The notes under the pieces were generated by a model. The model did no database searches. It had not been told where the DNA came from and saw only the letters and a program-made list of their open reading frames with translations. The translations under genes were made by a program, and so were the position numbers. This document shows, one piece after another, positions 33,893 through 42,010 of a stretch of 64,000 nucleotides of DNA. The stretch's first letter is position 1. The number at the start of each line of letters is the position of its first letter. Source of the stretch: Flavobacterium hibernum (lineage in GTDB: Bacteria > Bacteroidota > Bacteroidia > Flavobacteriales > Flavobacteriaceae); contig NZ_JPRK01000007.1 in assembly GCF_000832125.1 (NCBI RefSeq), forward strand, positions 310,001 through 374,000, in the 5' to 3' direction.

Positions 33893-34789
33893 CTAATTTT
33901 TCGAAATAAAATCTTTAATAATTTTATCCATATTCGAGGGTAGATCTGCATTTTTGATTTCAAAATGTTTTATTTTCATTTCAGTAAGCCATTTAGTCCA
34001 ATATGCCTTAATAACTTTTTCTTCATAAGGATTGTTTTTGCTTGGATTAATCCCTAAAATGAGAACCTCGAGGTCTGATAAATCTGTGTCAATTTTAATA
34101 AAACCAAAATCCTGATCTTTAAAATTTTTCTCCCAATCGTTATTGTTTAAACTATTTTTCCGAATCAATTCTGGCGTGATATACGATGTTCTATTGCGAT
34201 CTTTCATTATAGTACTTTCATAAAACATATAACCATCTGTCAAAATAACAAGAATATTTCGTGCCTTATTTTCGATACATTGATCTTTTACTTTAGTATC
34301 AAAAAAACGCCATATATCTGATCCGATATAATTATCGTCTTTTATGGCAGACTCATATATTTTTAAGGTTTGTGAGGCATAATTAGAGTTTATAGAATTC
34401 AGTAAGTCTTTTGAAGCATTATTTTGATCAATAACTATTTTTAGCTTTTGTGAAATTGAATTGATAGCTGGATCAAGAGGTTCGGGATTAAAAAACAATT
34501 GCATTTTATCATTAATTTGCCTTATTCTTTTTGCCTTTAAATGTTGTGTAAAAGCTTCCGAAACTGATTTTATATATCCTAAATCTCTTTGATAAAATTC
34601 CATCGTTGGATTTGGATTTTTTTTAATGCTTATTCGGTCAGATAAATCAACAAGAATGCTGATATTATAATTTTCTGAAACGGCACTTTTTACGGCTGTT
34701 TCTTTATGTTCTTTTTTTTCATCGTCTTTGCACGAAAAAAACAAAACGAGTAGTAATGGCGCTAAATATTTAAGTAAAGTTTTTTTCAT
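33893..34789 (-). CDS. vWA-like lipoprotein, last gene of the TerB-like cluster
   Basis: A 298-residue lipoprotein (lipobox FFSC, Cys20). The mature domain starts with ISILVDLSDRIS: D48-x-S50 is in the position of a MIDAS metal site, though the second Ser is replaced by Asp, and LVILTDGYMF (about 180-190) fits the later vWA strand with its Asp. So a divergent von Willebrand A fold at the outer side of a membrane is likely. It begins 4 nt after the 4-TM coiled-coil protein. The role in binding a partner is inferred. Confidence 0.7.
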   Translation of the reverse strand: MKKTLLKYLAPLLLVLFFSCKDDEKKEHKETAVKSAVSENYNISILVDLSDRISIKKNPNPTMEFYQRDLGYIKSVSEAFTQHLKAKRIRQINDKMQLFFNPEPLDPAINSISQKLKIVIDQNNASKDLLNSINSNYASQTLKIYESAIKDDNYIGSDIWRFFDTKVKDQCIENKARNILVILTDGYMFYESTIMKDRNRTSYITPELIRKNSLNNNDWEKNFKDQDFGFIKIDTDLSDLEVLILGINPSKNNPYEEKVIKAYWTKWLTEMKIKHFEIKNADLPSNMDKIIKDFISKN

Positions 34790-34793
34790 TTTA

Positions 34794-36062
34794 TTAGTTT
34801 TTAGAATATACTAAATGCTGAAAGTCAGGATCGGTTAAATTTAATTTACTCAAATGTTCTTCAGAAAAAAGTTCACAGCTTTGCAAAAGTTCTTCTTTCT
34901 CTTTGTAAGGAAGCGCTATTTCAGTACCAATGGCTTGATACCATCCTTCTTTGTATTGATGATGATAATGTAGATACTCTTTTACTGGGAACACAAAACC
35001 ATCAATTTTAGATTGAAGTTCAGAAATCTTACCTGTTATAGTAACTATTTGCTGTTTGAAATCATTGATCTTATTAATGTATTCTGCTTTTAGTTTTTCT
35101 AAATCAATCATGTTTTCTTTTTTACCTCTAATAAAAGCTCTGATTTTATCAATGTTTTCGAATTCTTTCATTACAAAATCAAAAACAAGACCCCAAATAA
35201 TATACACGACAAATCCCGCAAATATGATCATCCAAAACTCTGCTTCACCCAATGCAATATTTAAATTATAAGGAGCAGAATCAGTTGTTTTATTAAATTC
35301 ATAAATCTTTTTTTCGATTTGATAAGCCAATAAAGCATCAAAGAGAAACGTAGTAACAAATAAGGCAATCATTCTTAAGATGTTTTTAATACCTTTTCCT
35401 TTTTGAACCATATGAATTACATAACCCAATCCCATAAATACAAACGGAATTGTTATAACCAAAACACCTTCGAGCCAGCTTGCTTTAAAAGAATTTGTCA
35501 ATGCATCGGCATCAAAAATGGCGGCGGTTAAACTATCATTCGAAAATTCCTTGAAAAAAGCAGAATAAGAGGCCGATATATAAAACACTAAAACGTAAAG
35601 TGTAATAGGAAGTAGTAAAAACAAACCAATATAAAACTGAGCTTTTAAACCCTTACCATCCTCAATTCCGTATTTATCAGGATTGCGTTTTACTTCGATA
35701 ATTTCATTTTTTATCACGTCGATATTGTCGTTAATATCCTGTTCTTTCTTTTCGTAAATACCAATTGCGGTTTCAGATTTTTTAAGTTCAGTTCTGTTTT
35801 TTTCCTGTTCTTCGCGATAAGGCTGTTTTAATTTGTCTTGCTCTAATTTTTGTTTTCGGCACTGATCTTCAAAACTCATATATAAATTCTGTAGACATGC
35901 TTTTAAAACAATTGGTTTTCCAGTCGCTTTTATCGAGGCGGCAAAACCACTTTGGTAATAAGTTATTCTAATTTGTTCTCTGTCCTCTTCATTTTCTTCT
36001 AAAGATTTAAAAGTAGAATCGTCAGACTTTTTTAAACTAAATAATTGTGTAAGTGATTTCAT
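34794..36062 (-). CDS. Four-TM coiled-coil membrane protein of the TerB-like cluster
   Basis: A 422-residue protein. N-terminal soluble part, long charged coiled coil (about 80-135), then TM segments near 150-172, 195-218, 228-250 and 275-300, then a second coiled coil (about 310-355) and a soluble C-terminus. No family recognised. It is coupled to neighbours by 3 and 4 nt gaps, so the three products almost surely work together. Layout suggests a membrane scaffold carrying cytoplasmic coiled coils. Confidence 0.75.
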   Translation of the reverse strand: MKSLTQLFSLKKSDDSTFKSLEENEEDREQIRITYYQSGFAASIKATGKPIVLKACLQNLYMSFEDQCRKQKLEQDKLKQPYREEQEKNRTELKKSETAIGIYEKKEQDINDNIDVIKNEIIEVKRNPDKYGIEDGKGLKAQFYIGLFLLLPITLYVLVFYISASYSAFFKEFSNDSLTAAIFDADALTNSFKASWLEGVLVITIPFVFMGLGYVIHMVQKGKGIKNILRMIALFVTTFLFDALLAYQIEKKIYEFNKTTDSAPYNLNIALGEAEFWMIIFAGFVVYIIWGLVFDFVMKEFENIDKIRAFIRGKKENMIDLEKLKAEYINKINDFKQQIVTITGKISELQSKIDGFVFPVKEYLHYHHQYKEGWYQAIGTEIALPYKEKEELLQSCELFSEEHLSKLNLTDPDFQHLVYSKN

Positions 36063-36065
36063 AAT

Positions 36066-36461
36066 TTAAGAGTTTAGTTGACTAATAATTTCTTCTTTAC
36101 CAATGTTTTTCTGAACGCAGTCAATAAGATAATCAGATAAATCATTAATATTTTCATCCATAAAATCAAATTTTCGGCAATACTTTCTAAGCATATTTAA
36201 TTCGTCATCGGTAACTTTTCCGTCAGCCCAAATAATTCGGGTAAAATCATATAAATACTCAATTTTGGTATTTAGAGCTTCGGGAACAATAAACTCAGTA
36301 TTAACAGGGTTGAGAAAAAGTTTGTCAAGTTCTTCTTTAGGAATGCCTCTTTCATCTGCAAAATGATACAGCATTTGAAGTTCTAATACATCAAACTGAT
36401 CGTCGGATAGTGCCATTTGATACAATCTCAAAAAATGGCTTTTAAGTTCTAGTGTTATCAT
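36066..36461 (-). CDS. TerB-like helical protein
   Basis: A 131-residue all-helical protein with the spacing of the TerB fold: LSDDQFDVLELQMLYHFAD in the first half and IIWADGKVTDDELNMLRKYC in the second. The repeated acidic D-G-x-(V/F)-x-x-x-E-x-x segments are the known TerB signature. In Ter stress systems TerB links metals or membranes to vWA partners; here a vWA-like lipoprotein is two genes downstream. First gene of the coupled trio. Confidence 0.72.
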   Translation of the reverse strand: MITLELKSHFLRLYQMALSDDQFDVLELQMLYHFADERGIPKEELDKLFLNPVNTEFIVPEALNTKIEYLYDFTRIIWADGKVTDDELNMLRKYCRKFDFMDENINDLSDYLIDCVQKNIGKEEIISQLNS

Positions 36462-36474
36462 GTTTTTGGGTTTA

Positions 36475-36732
36475 TTATTTTAAAGATTCACATGCTTTTC
36501 CGTTACCATCTCGATCCAGATTTTTGTAACACGTTTTGTTACTGTTATAAGTTGCCTGTGCTTGTGCTTGAGTTTTAAAATCGTCACAGGTTTTTGTGGG
36601 ACAATTTGAGTTTGATCCTGAACTAGAACCTGAAGTTATTTCTGATGAATCTCCTGAATCTGAACAAGAAATTATAATGCCTGCTAGCATTAATGTGGAA
36701 ATAGAAATTATTTTAATTTTTTTATGTTTCAT
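36475..36732 (-). CDS. Excalibur-domain lipoprotein
   Basis: An 85-residue lipoprotein with start ATG 36732 (lipobox IISC, Cys23). After a Ser/Gly-rich linker (about 24-42) comes an Excalibur calcium-binding domain: CDDFKTQAQAQ and NLDRDGNGKACE, where D-x-D-G-x-G is the calcium loop and the Cys pair is typical. The next gene begins 13 nt away, so it may be part of the same envelope cluster. Confidence 0.85.
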   Translation of the reverse strand: MKHKKIKIISISTLMLAGIIISCSDSGDSSEITSGSSSGSNSNCPTKTCDDFKTQAQAQATYNSNKTCYKNLDRDGNGKACESLK

Positions 36733-36740
36733 TGATTCTA

Positions 36741-36965
36741 TTATTTTAAGTGATAAATTAAAAAAGTGATAAATCCTGTAAAAATAAAAAGCACAAGGCA
36801 TCCGCTATTTTGATATCGTACTCCTGATATGCCCGTTTTTACAGAATAGCCACTTTTGCCAAATGTTCCCATTTTTGTTCTTAAACTTGGAGAGATGCCA
36901 GATTTACTAATATTTAAGCCAAATCCCCCGCCAAGTCTAATTCTTTTTTGAAATCGAAAACCCAT
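36741..36965 (-). CDS. DUF4236-family protein
   Basis: A 74-residue protein matching the DUF4236 pattern: start MGFRFQKRIRLGGGFGLNIS, KSGIS, then GISGVRY, followed by a C-terminal membrane segment (about 54-72). Known DUF4236 proteins sometimes occur fused to or beside Excalibur or SHOCT domains, consistent with the Excalibur gene 8 nt downstream. Role unknown. Starts the likely cluster that runs to 33893. Confidence 0.82.
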   Translation of the reverse strand: MGFRFQKRIRLGGGFGLNISKSGISPSLRTKMGTFGKSGYSVKTGISGVRYQNSGCLVLFIFTGFITFLIYHLK

Positions 36966-37054
36966 GATTTTAAGTTTAGTTTATTAAAGTTTTTAATAAT
37001 TCAGAAACTTCTTTTGACTCTTCTCTTATTTCATGTCAATCGAAGTAGAAAACT

Positions 37055-37213
37055 TTACTTTCTTTTTTTGTAATGGTTATTAGTTTTTGAGTTCTTATAC
37101 TTTCCTCCTTTATGAGAACTTCCTTTTCCATTTTTATAATGACCACTTTGTGCTTCAATAGTGCCTCCTAAAACAAGGAAAAACAGACTGAATAAAACGA
37201 CTAATTTTTTCAT
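37055..37213 (-). CDS. Small basic secreted protein
   Basis: A 52-residue protein below usual gene-caller cut-offs. The signal peptide (1-22: MKKLVVLFSLFFLVLGG then TIEAQ) is clear. The mature 30 residues start SGHYKNGKGSSHKGGKYKN and are rich in Lys, Gly, His and Asn. I recall near-identical basic small secreted proteins in flavobacteria. Function unknown; nucleic-acid, metal or surface binding are all possible. Confidence 0.65.
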   Translation of the reverse strand: MKKLVVLFSLFFLVLGGTIEAQSGHYKNGKGSSHKGGKYKNSKTNNHYKKRK

Positions 37214-37315
37214 AATTTAATTTTAAATTGATTTAATAATTCAAACTTAAACCTATTTGAAACCAGTATTTTACGGAAATCCATAATGCATGTTTTTTTA
37301 ATTTTGGGCAATAAA

Positions 37316-37337
37316 AAAAGCCCCCGAAGGAGCTTTA
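37316..37337 (-). terminator. Terminator after the response regulator
   Basis: On the minus strand AAAGCTCC, loop TTCG, GGGGCTTT and a T run. It ends the lipoprotein-kinase-regulator transcript of the second cassette. Confidence 0.78.
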
Positions 37338-37364
37338 TAATTTAAAAATGGCATTATAATAATA

Positions 37365-38033
37365 TTAGATAATTCCCATATCTTTTGTAATAGAAACCAG
37401 GTGAACGGTATTATTTGCCTTAAAAAAGTCTTTTAGTTTAGAAAGTCTTTTTTCCATGGCACTTTTGCTATTGGGTTTTTTACCTGAGTCTTTAAAGATT
37501 TGTACAATCTCATCCTGTGGAGTTCCTGAAGATAAATGTTTTAAAATTTCAATGTCTAAATCGTCTATTTCAAAATTGCTTTTTTCCTGAAGCGCAGATG
37601 CAACATCATGCGAAATAAATTTTCGATCTGAAGTTGAGGTTAGATGAATTGCTTTTTTTAAGTCTTCAATACTATTCCGTCCTTTTAATACAAAACCATC
37701 AATTTCGGCATTATCAAAAAGAGATTTTATACGATAGCTTTTATCTTCGACAGAATAGGCAATAATTTTAATATCAGGCTGAAGTTCACGAACCTTTTCA
37801 ATAAGTTCGTCACCACAAGTAATTTTTACTTCACGATGATCTTTTTTAAAAGAAAGATCACTGATTAAAAGATCGTACGGTTCATTGTCCAGAATTGCTT
37901 TTCTTATTTTTAAAAAGGCATCATCGCAATATTTTGCGTGTTGAAAATTTACAATCTCTAAATCTTTTAAGGTTTGCTCGATGCCTAAGTTTATATCTTC
38001 AAGATCTTCGGCAACTATTACTTTTTTAAACAT
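37365..38033 (-). CDS. Response regulator with LuxR-like DNA-binding domain
   Basis: A 222-residue regulator. The receiver domain has acidic pair E9-D10, phospho-acceptor D59 in LLISDLSF and K117 in VLKGRN. The loop after D59 is longer than usual (SFKKDHREVKITCGDEL). The C-terminal about 65 residues (LDIEILKHLSSGTPQDEIV and after) are a degenerate LuxR/NarL-type helix-turn-helix. It follows the TPR kinase gene by 6 nt and is its obvious partner. With paralog 1 lacking one, it may receive signals from both kinases. Confidence 0.9.
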   Translation of the reverse strand: MFKKVIVAEDLEDINLGIEQTLKDLEIVNFQHAKYCDDAFLKIRKAILDNEPYDLLISDLSFKKDHREVKITCGDELIEKVRELQPDIKIIAYSVEDKSYRIKSLFDNAEIDGFVLKGRNSIEDLKKAIHLTSTSDRKFISHDVASALQEKSNFEIDDLDIEILKHLSSGTPQDEIVQIFKDSGKKPNSKSAMEKRLSKLKDFFKANNTVHLVSITKDMGII

Positions 38034-38039
38034 AGGCTT

Positions 38040-39734
38040 TTATTTAGGCAGCGTTATTTTTACTTTAAAACCTTTATCAGGTTCAGTGTCAAAAGTAATA
38101 GTTCCTTTTACGGCTATAATACGGTTTTCCATATTTTGCAAACCATTTTTTTTAATTTGTTCCTTTACACAGCCTTTTCCGTTATCTGAGTAATTGATAA
38201 CGATATTATTTGCGATAATTTCAAACTTAAAAAAAACGACAGAGGCCTGGCTATGCTTTTTCATATTGACCATTAATTCCTGTAATACTCTGTGAATCGA
38301 GATTTTTTTAATATCGTCAATAGTATCCCAGTTTATTTTCTCGATGCCATTAATACTAATATTTGTATCATCATTATTATAGGTAGAAAGTATTTCTTTT
38401 AAATTTTTCCAATAATTTGGTCCGGTATCGATATCATTATTTTCTCTCGAAATTCCGCGAACACGCGAATAAATATGATCTAATTTTTGAATTAAATTTT
38501 CTTTACTGTCTTCATTTGTAAGAGACTGTGTTTGCGTAAAAGTAATGGCTTGAAAAACATCATTTGCTAGTTCGTCATGAATGTTTTTTGCAATTCTGGT
38601 TTCGGTATCATAAGCAGTTTCCAGTTTAATAATTTGGGCTTTGTTTTTATGGTTTTTTTTGACAAAAAACAGCACTAATCCCAGAATAATAAATCCGGAA
38701 AGAAATGAGATTTTTTCGATTTCAGATTTTTGCAGCGCAACTTCATTCTCTACTTTCTCTAAGCGAAGTTTCTGATTTTCGTCTTTTTCTTTTTTAGAAT
38801 CGTATTTTATTTTGGCAAACTTGTTTTTAAAATTGTTTCTAATTCTAATAATACTATCGTTTATAGAAACATATTTTTGAGCGTATTGAGTTCCCGAATT
38901 ACTAGAAATTAATAAAGATAATGCTCTCAAACGTTCGTCTACGCTGTTAAGTTTCGTTGCTGTTTCGTATGCTATTTTAGCATATTGATTTGATTTTTTA
39001 ATATCGGTTTTTTCGAAAAATTCTGCTAAATGAAGATAGCTTCCAATAATTCCATAATCATCATTGGCTTCTGTTCTTAGTTTTAAACCTTCGTTAAGAA
39101 GCTGAATTCCTTTATCGTTTAATCCTTTTTTAAAATAGGCAAATCCAAGATTATCAATAACTCTGGCTTTACTTTTTACAAATTCATCAAGTGCTTTTGT
39201 TTTCAAGATCGATTCTAAGAGTTCAATAGCTTTATCATATTTTTGCTGTTTAATATAGATTACGGCAATATTATTTAAAGGAGATTGTTTTGATACTTCG
39301 TCTTTTGCCTCTTTTACTGCTTGATTATAATAAGAGATAGCGTCATCATATATAAAAAGCTCTTTATCAGCAATGCCAAAAAGATTGTTAAGAGCTACGA
39401 TATAATTATTGTCATTTTTAACATAAGGTAATGCTTCAGTTAGTGTTTCTTTACTCCCATAATAATCACTATTTACTTGCTGTATATTGGCCATTTGAAG
39501 TAAACTGAAGACGATGTTTGAACTGTCTTTTGAAGATTCAAATAGTACTTTTGATTTATTAAAGTTATAGAAAGCACTGTCATAATTGCTTTTTTGAAGT
39601 TCATTTAATCCTATTTCTTGTAAAGTTTTAGCTTCTTTTTTAAAGTTATTGGGTTTAATCAGCACGGTTGTTTTCTCTTTGCAGGAAATAAGCGAGAGAA
39701 ATATAAATATAAAAAAAAAGGGGGAACGCAGCAT
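38040..39734 (-). CDS. TPR sensor histidine kinase lipoprotein, paralog 2
   Basis: A 564-residue kinase, closely similar along its length to the one at 25881-27590: lipobox LISC (Cys18), TPR array (about 40-300), one TM near 344-362, phospho-acceptor region KNIHDELANDVF, and HATPase motifs NMKKHSQAS and YSDNGKGC. Unlike paralog 1 it is followed by its response regulator (6 nt). Preceded by a tiny lipoprotein. The external TPR domain probably senses a peptide or protein. Confidence 0.94.
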   Translation of the reverse strand: MLRSPFFFIFIFLSLISCKEKTTVLIKPNNFKKEAKTLQEIGLNELQKSNYDSAFYNFNKSKVLFESSKDSSNIVFSLLQMANIQQVNSDYYGSKETLTEALPYVKNDNNYIVALNNLFGIADKELFIYDDAISYYNQAVKEAKDEVSKQSPLNNIAVIYIKQQKYDKAIELLESILKTKALDEFVKSKARVIDNLGFAYFKKGLNDKGIQLLNEGLKLRTEANDDYGIIGSYLHLAEFFEKTDIKKSNQYAKIAYETATKLNSVDERLRALSLLISSNSGTQYAQKYVSINDSIIRIRNNFKNKFAKIKYDSKKEKDENQKLRLEKVENEVALQKSEIEKISFLSGFIILGLVLFFVKKNHKNKAQIIKLETAYDTETRIAKNIHDELANDVFQAITFTQTQSLTNEDSKENLIQKLDHIYSRVRGISRENNDIDTGPNYWKNLKEILSTYNNDDTNISINGIEKINWDTIDDIKKISIHRVLQELMVNMKKHSQASVVFFKFEIIANNIVINYSDNGKGCVKEQIKKNGLQNMENRIIAVKGTITFDTEPDKGFKVKITLPK

Positions 39735-39788
39735 AAATGTTACTTTCCCCGAATTTAGTAATTAATTGAAATATTACAGTTTTTTTTA

Positions 39789-39983
39789 TTATTTTTTTGG
39801 TGGTTTGATATTTACCGGATCATCATCTGGTCCTTCTTCCCCAGTTGCTTGTGTTGCATTTGGTTTTGTAATCTCTTTTTTTACCTCTGTTTTTTTAGCT
39901 GTTGTTTCAAATTCGTCTGCTGTACAAGAAAAAATTGTAAGACTCAATAGCGCGCACGCTCCCAATGTAAATAGTGTTTTCAT
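39789..39983 (-). CDS. Tiny lipoprotein paired with TPR kinase 2
   Basis: A 64-residue lipoprotein, lipobox IFSC (Cys20), followed by TADEFET and Lys/Thr/Pro-rich sequence to the end (VNIKPPKK). It matches the lipoprotein at 27644-27841 in size, position and motif (CTxDExET). 54 nt before the kinase gene; that gap shares TTACTTTCCCCGAA with the first cassette, a conserved element possibly for kinase expression. Confidence 0.75.
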   Translation of the reverse strand: MKTLFTLGACALLSLTIFSCTADEFETTAKKTEVKKEITKPNATQATGEEGPDDDPVNIKPPKK

Positions 39984-40329
39984 TTTTTTATGATTTAAAA
40001 TTTAGTTAAAGGGCATTGCCGTTCAAAAAGGTTCTGAACTTTGTTATGGCAATACCAAATTGCTTTGGGAAGTGAATTGCGTAGAACTATAAAACTTTAT
40101 TTATACTTCCCGGAATAAACTCCGCTTTACGGTTTTCCGCACTTTTAATTAAACCAGTTTTGTACATTTGTTTTAACCGCGATTTAAAACGATAACTGAT
40201 TTTGTTATGGCAAAGTAAAGACGGTTTTCCGCCAATGTTTATACGGATTTCCGGGATGTCTTAACTTTCCTGTCTAATCCGAAAAATCCGGAGAAATCCG
40301 ATATAAAATCCTGAAAATCCTGAAGGCTT
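39984..40329 (-). promoter_or_regulatory. Long conserved leader of the kinase 2 cassette
   Basis: Non-coding. Aligns with 27842-28150 through AATACCAAATTG, GGGAAGTG (40067-40074) paired with TACTTCCC (40104-40111), CTTTACGGTTTT and GGCAAAGTAAAG. On the minus strand a TTTACTTTGCC stretch near 40207-40217 is a likely -7 region, which would give a 5' UTR of about 220 nt. It also contains the promoter area of the divergent gene at 40330. Confidence 0.55.
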
Positions 40330-41337
40330 ATGAGAAAAATTACTTTAGAAGAGATTGAAAATAATTACAAAGAAGCAATTAGAAATAAATTTAAAATTGA
40401 AAGAGTCGAAGGGAAGCATTCGCATTATTTAAGCAATCCTTCGCAAGCACTTTTAAGAGATTTGTGTTGGGAAATTTTTAGTTCAGAACCAAAAACGGAT
40501 GATTTAAGTACATATCGTAAATTTTTTAGAACCGATTTTACTCCGGAAGAAAATACTTCAAGGCAGTACACAGATAAATTTAAAAAAGTAGGAGGATTTT
40601 ATAAAGGAGATAAAGATCCAGCCAATATTAGTACCGTAGAATTAGCAGCAATTTTGGTAGACTTTCATCCAAGACCTCTTAATAAGTTTAAAAAAGAAAT
40701 TGGTGAAGAAGATATGAAACTGATAGATGAACTTAGAAATACTGACTTTTCTCCTAAAGAAGTTTCTACTGATGAATTGGTAAAAGAAAGCGAGATAGAA
40801 AATTTTACGGATTCTAACGTCGATTTTGCAGAGACAGATTCAGTACCAATACAAAATCAATATTTAGAACCAGTAACTTTGAAAAATAAAGAGCCAAAAT
40901 TAGAGCAAACACCTGAAGCAACATCAATACAAACTTTTGGAGAGTTAGTTGATAAACCGAAAGGGAAAAAAAATAGATATTTTGCAATTGCGGCTGTTTT
41001 AATATTATTAGTTGCAATAATATTTTTAGCATTGCCAGAAAAACAATGTATGCAATGGTCCAATGATCATTACGAAATAGTTGATTGTGATTTGAAAATT
41101 GAAGGTATTGGTATGCCACCTCGTATTGAACTTCTAGATAAGAGCCTTGTAAATTTGAAAAAAATAAATGTTTGTGATACCACAACTTGTTTTGATAAAA
41201 ATGGACAAGCTATGATTTGGTATGCGAAGACAGCAAATGGAATTGACTTTTTTAATGGTCATGGCAGGCATCCTGAGAATAACAGCCCGTTGAGACCAGT
41301 TACCCGCTATATTTTGGATAAATATGTAAAAAAGTAA
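40330..41337 (+). CDS. Hypothetical single-pass membrane protein next to the kinase 2 cassette
   Basis: A 335-residue protein. The N-terminal about 210 residues are cytoplasmic and charged, one TM segment lies at about 218-236 (YFAIAAVLILLVAIIFLAL), and an about 100-residue outer domain with paired Cys (CMQWSNDHYEIVDC, VCDTTTCFDKNG) follows. Not a recognised family. Divergent from the tiny lipoprotein; its counterpart is absent in the first cassette. A role alongside the kinase is inferred from position only. Confidence 0.72.
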   Translation: MRKITLEEIENNYKEAIRNKFKIERVEGKHSHYLSNPSQALLRDLCWEIFSSEPKTDDLSTYRKFFRTDFTPEENTSRQYTDKFKKVGGFYKGDKDPANISTVELAAILVDFHPRPLNKFKKEIGEEDMKLIDELRNTDFSPKEVSTDELVKESEIENFTDSNVDFAETDSVPIQNQYLEPVTLKNKEPKLEQTPEATSIQTFGELVDKPKGKKNRYFAIAAVLILLVAIIFLALPEKQCMQWSNDHYEIVDCDLKIEGIGMPPRIELLDKSLVNLKKINVCDTTTCFDKNGQAMIWYAKTANGIDFFNGHGRHPENNSPLRPVTRYILDKYVKK

Positions 41338-41499
41338 ACGATGTAAATGACTTTTCAAGACGTTGACTTAACGAAATTTATTTAAGTAAGAAATTACATT
41401 GTTTAAAAGGGTGATTATGTAAGTAAAACCAAATATTGTATAACGACTTTGTTTCATGATGAGATTAATTTAGCATAAATAATTTTAAAGAAATCAAAC

Positions 41500-41916
41500 A
41501 TGAAAACTAAAAGAATATTATTCGGATTATTATTGAGCATTGGTTTATTTGCATCGTCGTGTAGTAGTGATGATAATGAAGGGGAAACAATCATTCCTAT
41601 TCAAGGGAAATACAATCTTAGCCAAACAGGATCAATTGTTGGGGACAAAGAAGTGCTTTTTGATGCACCACAAAACGCAAGCGGATGCAGTAGAGATTAT
41701 TTAGATCTTAGATTGAGTAATGCTGCTGTTATTGGAGATTATAATGGTAGTGATTGTGCTTTAACAGAAACTACGGGAACTTATGCAAGATCTCATAACG
41801 ATTTAACAATTAGTGTTGGTAATGTAAGCTCAACAAGCGATATTATGAATCTTACGAACAAAGAATTGAAATTGAAAGACAAAACTACTGGTATAATTAC
41901 TGTTTATACAAGATAG
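41500..41916 (+). CDS. Lipocalin-like lipoprotein
   Basis: A 138-residue lipoprotein (lipobox SSC at Cys21, followed by SSDDNEGE, a surface-export type motif of Bacteroidota). The mature domain begins IQGKYNLSQTGS and is all beta with two Cys, fitting the lipocalin-like families of this phylum. Terminator at 41948. Function unknown. Confidence 0.72.
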   Translation: MKTKRILFGLLLSIGLFASSCSSDDNEGETIIPIQGKYNLSQTGSIVGDKEVLFDAPQNASGCSRDYLDLRLSNAAVIGDYNGSDCALTETTGTYARSHNDLTISVGNVSSTSDIMNLTNKELKLKDKTTGIITVYTR

Positions 41917-41947
41917 TTTGAACTGCAAATCTTAATTTAGGTTTGAA

Positions 41948-41988
41948 TAAAAAAATCCGTCAAGCACTTAGCGTGACGGATTTTTTAT
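41948..41988. terminator. Bidirectional terminator
   Basis: AAAAATCCGTCA pairs with TGACGGATTTTT, with A and T runs on both sides, between the convergent lipoprotein and MscS-family genes. Confidence 0.88.
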
Positions 41989-42010
41989 AAGTCTGAATTT
42001 TGAACAGTTT

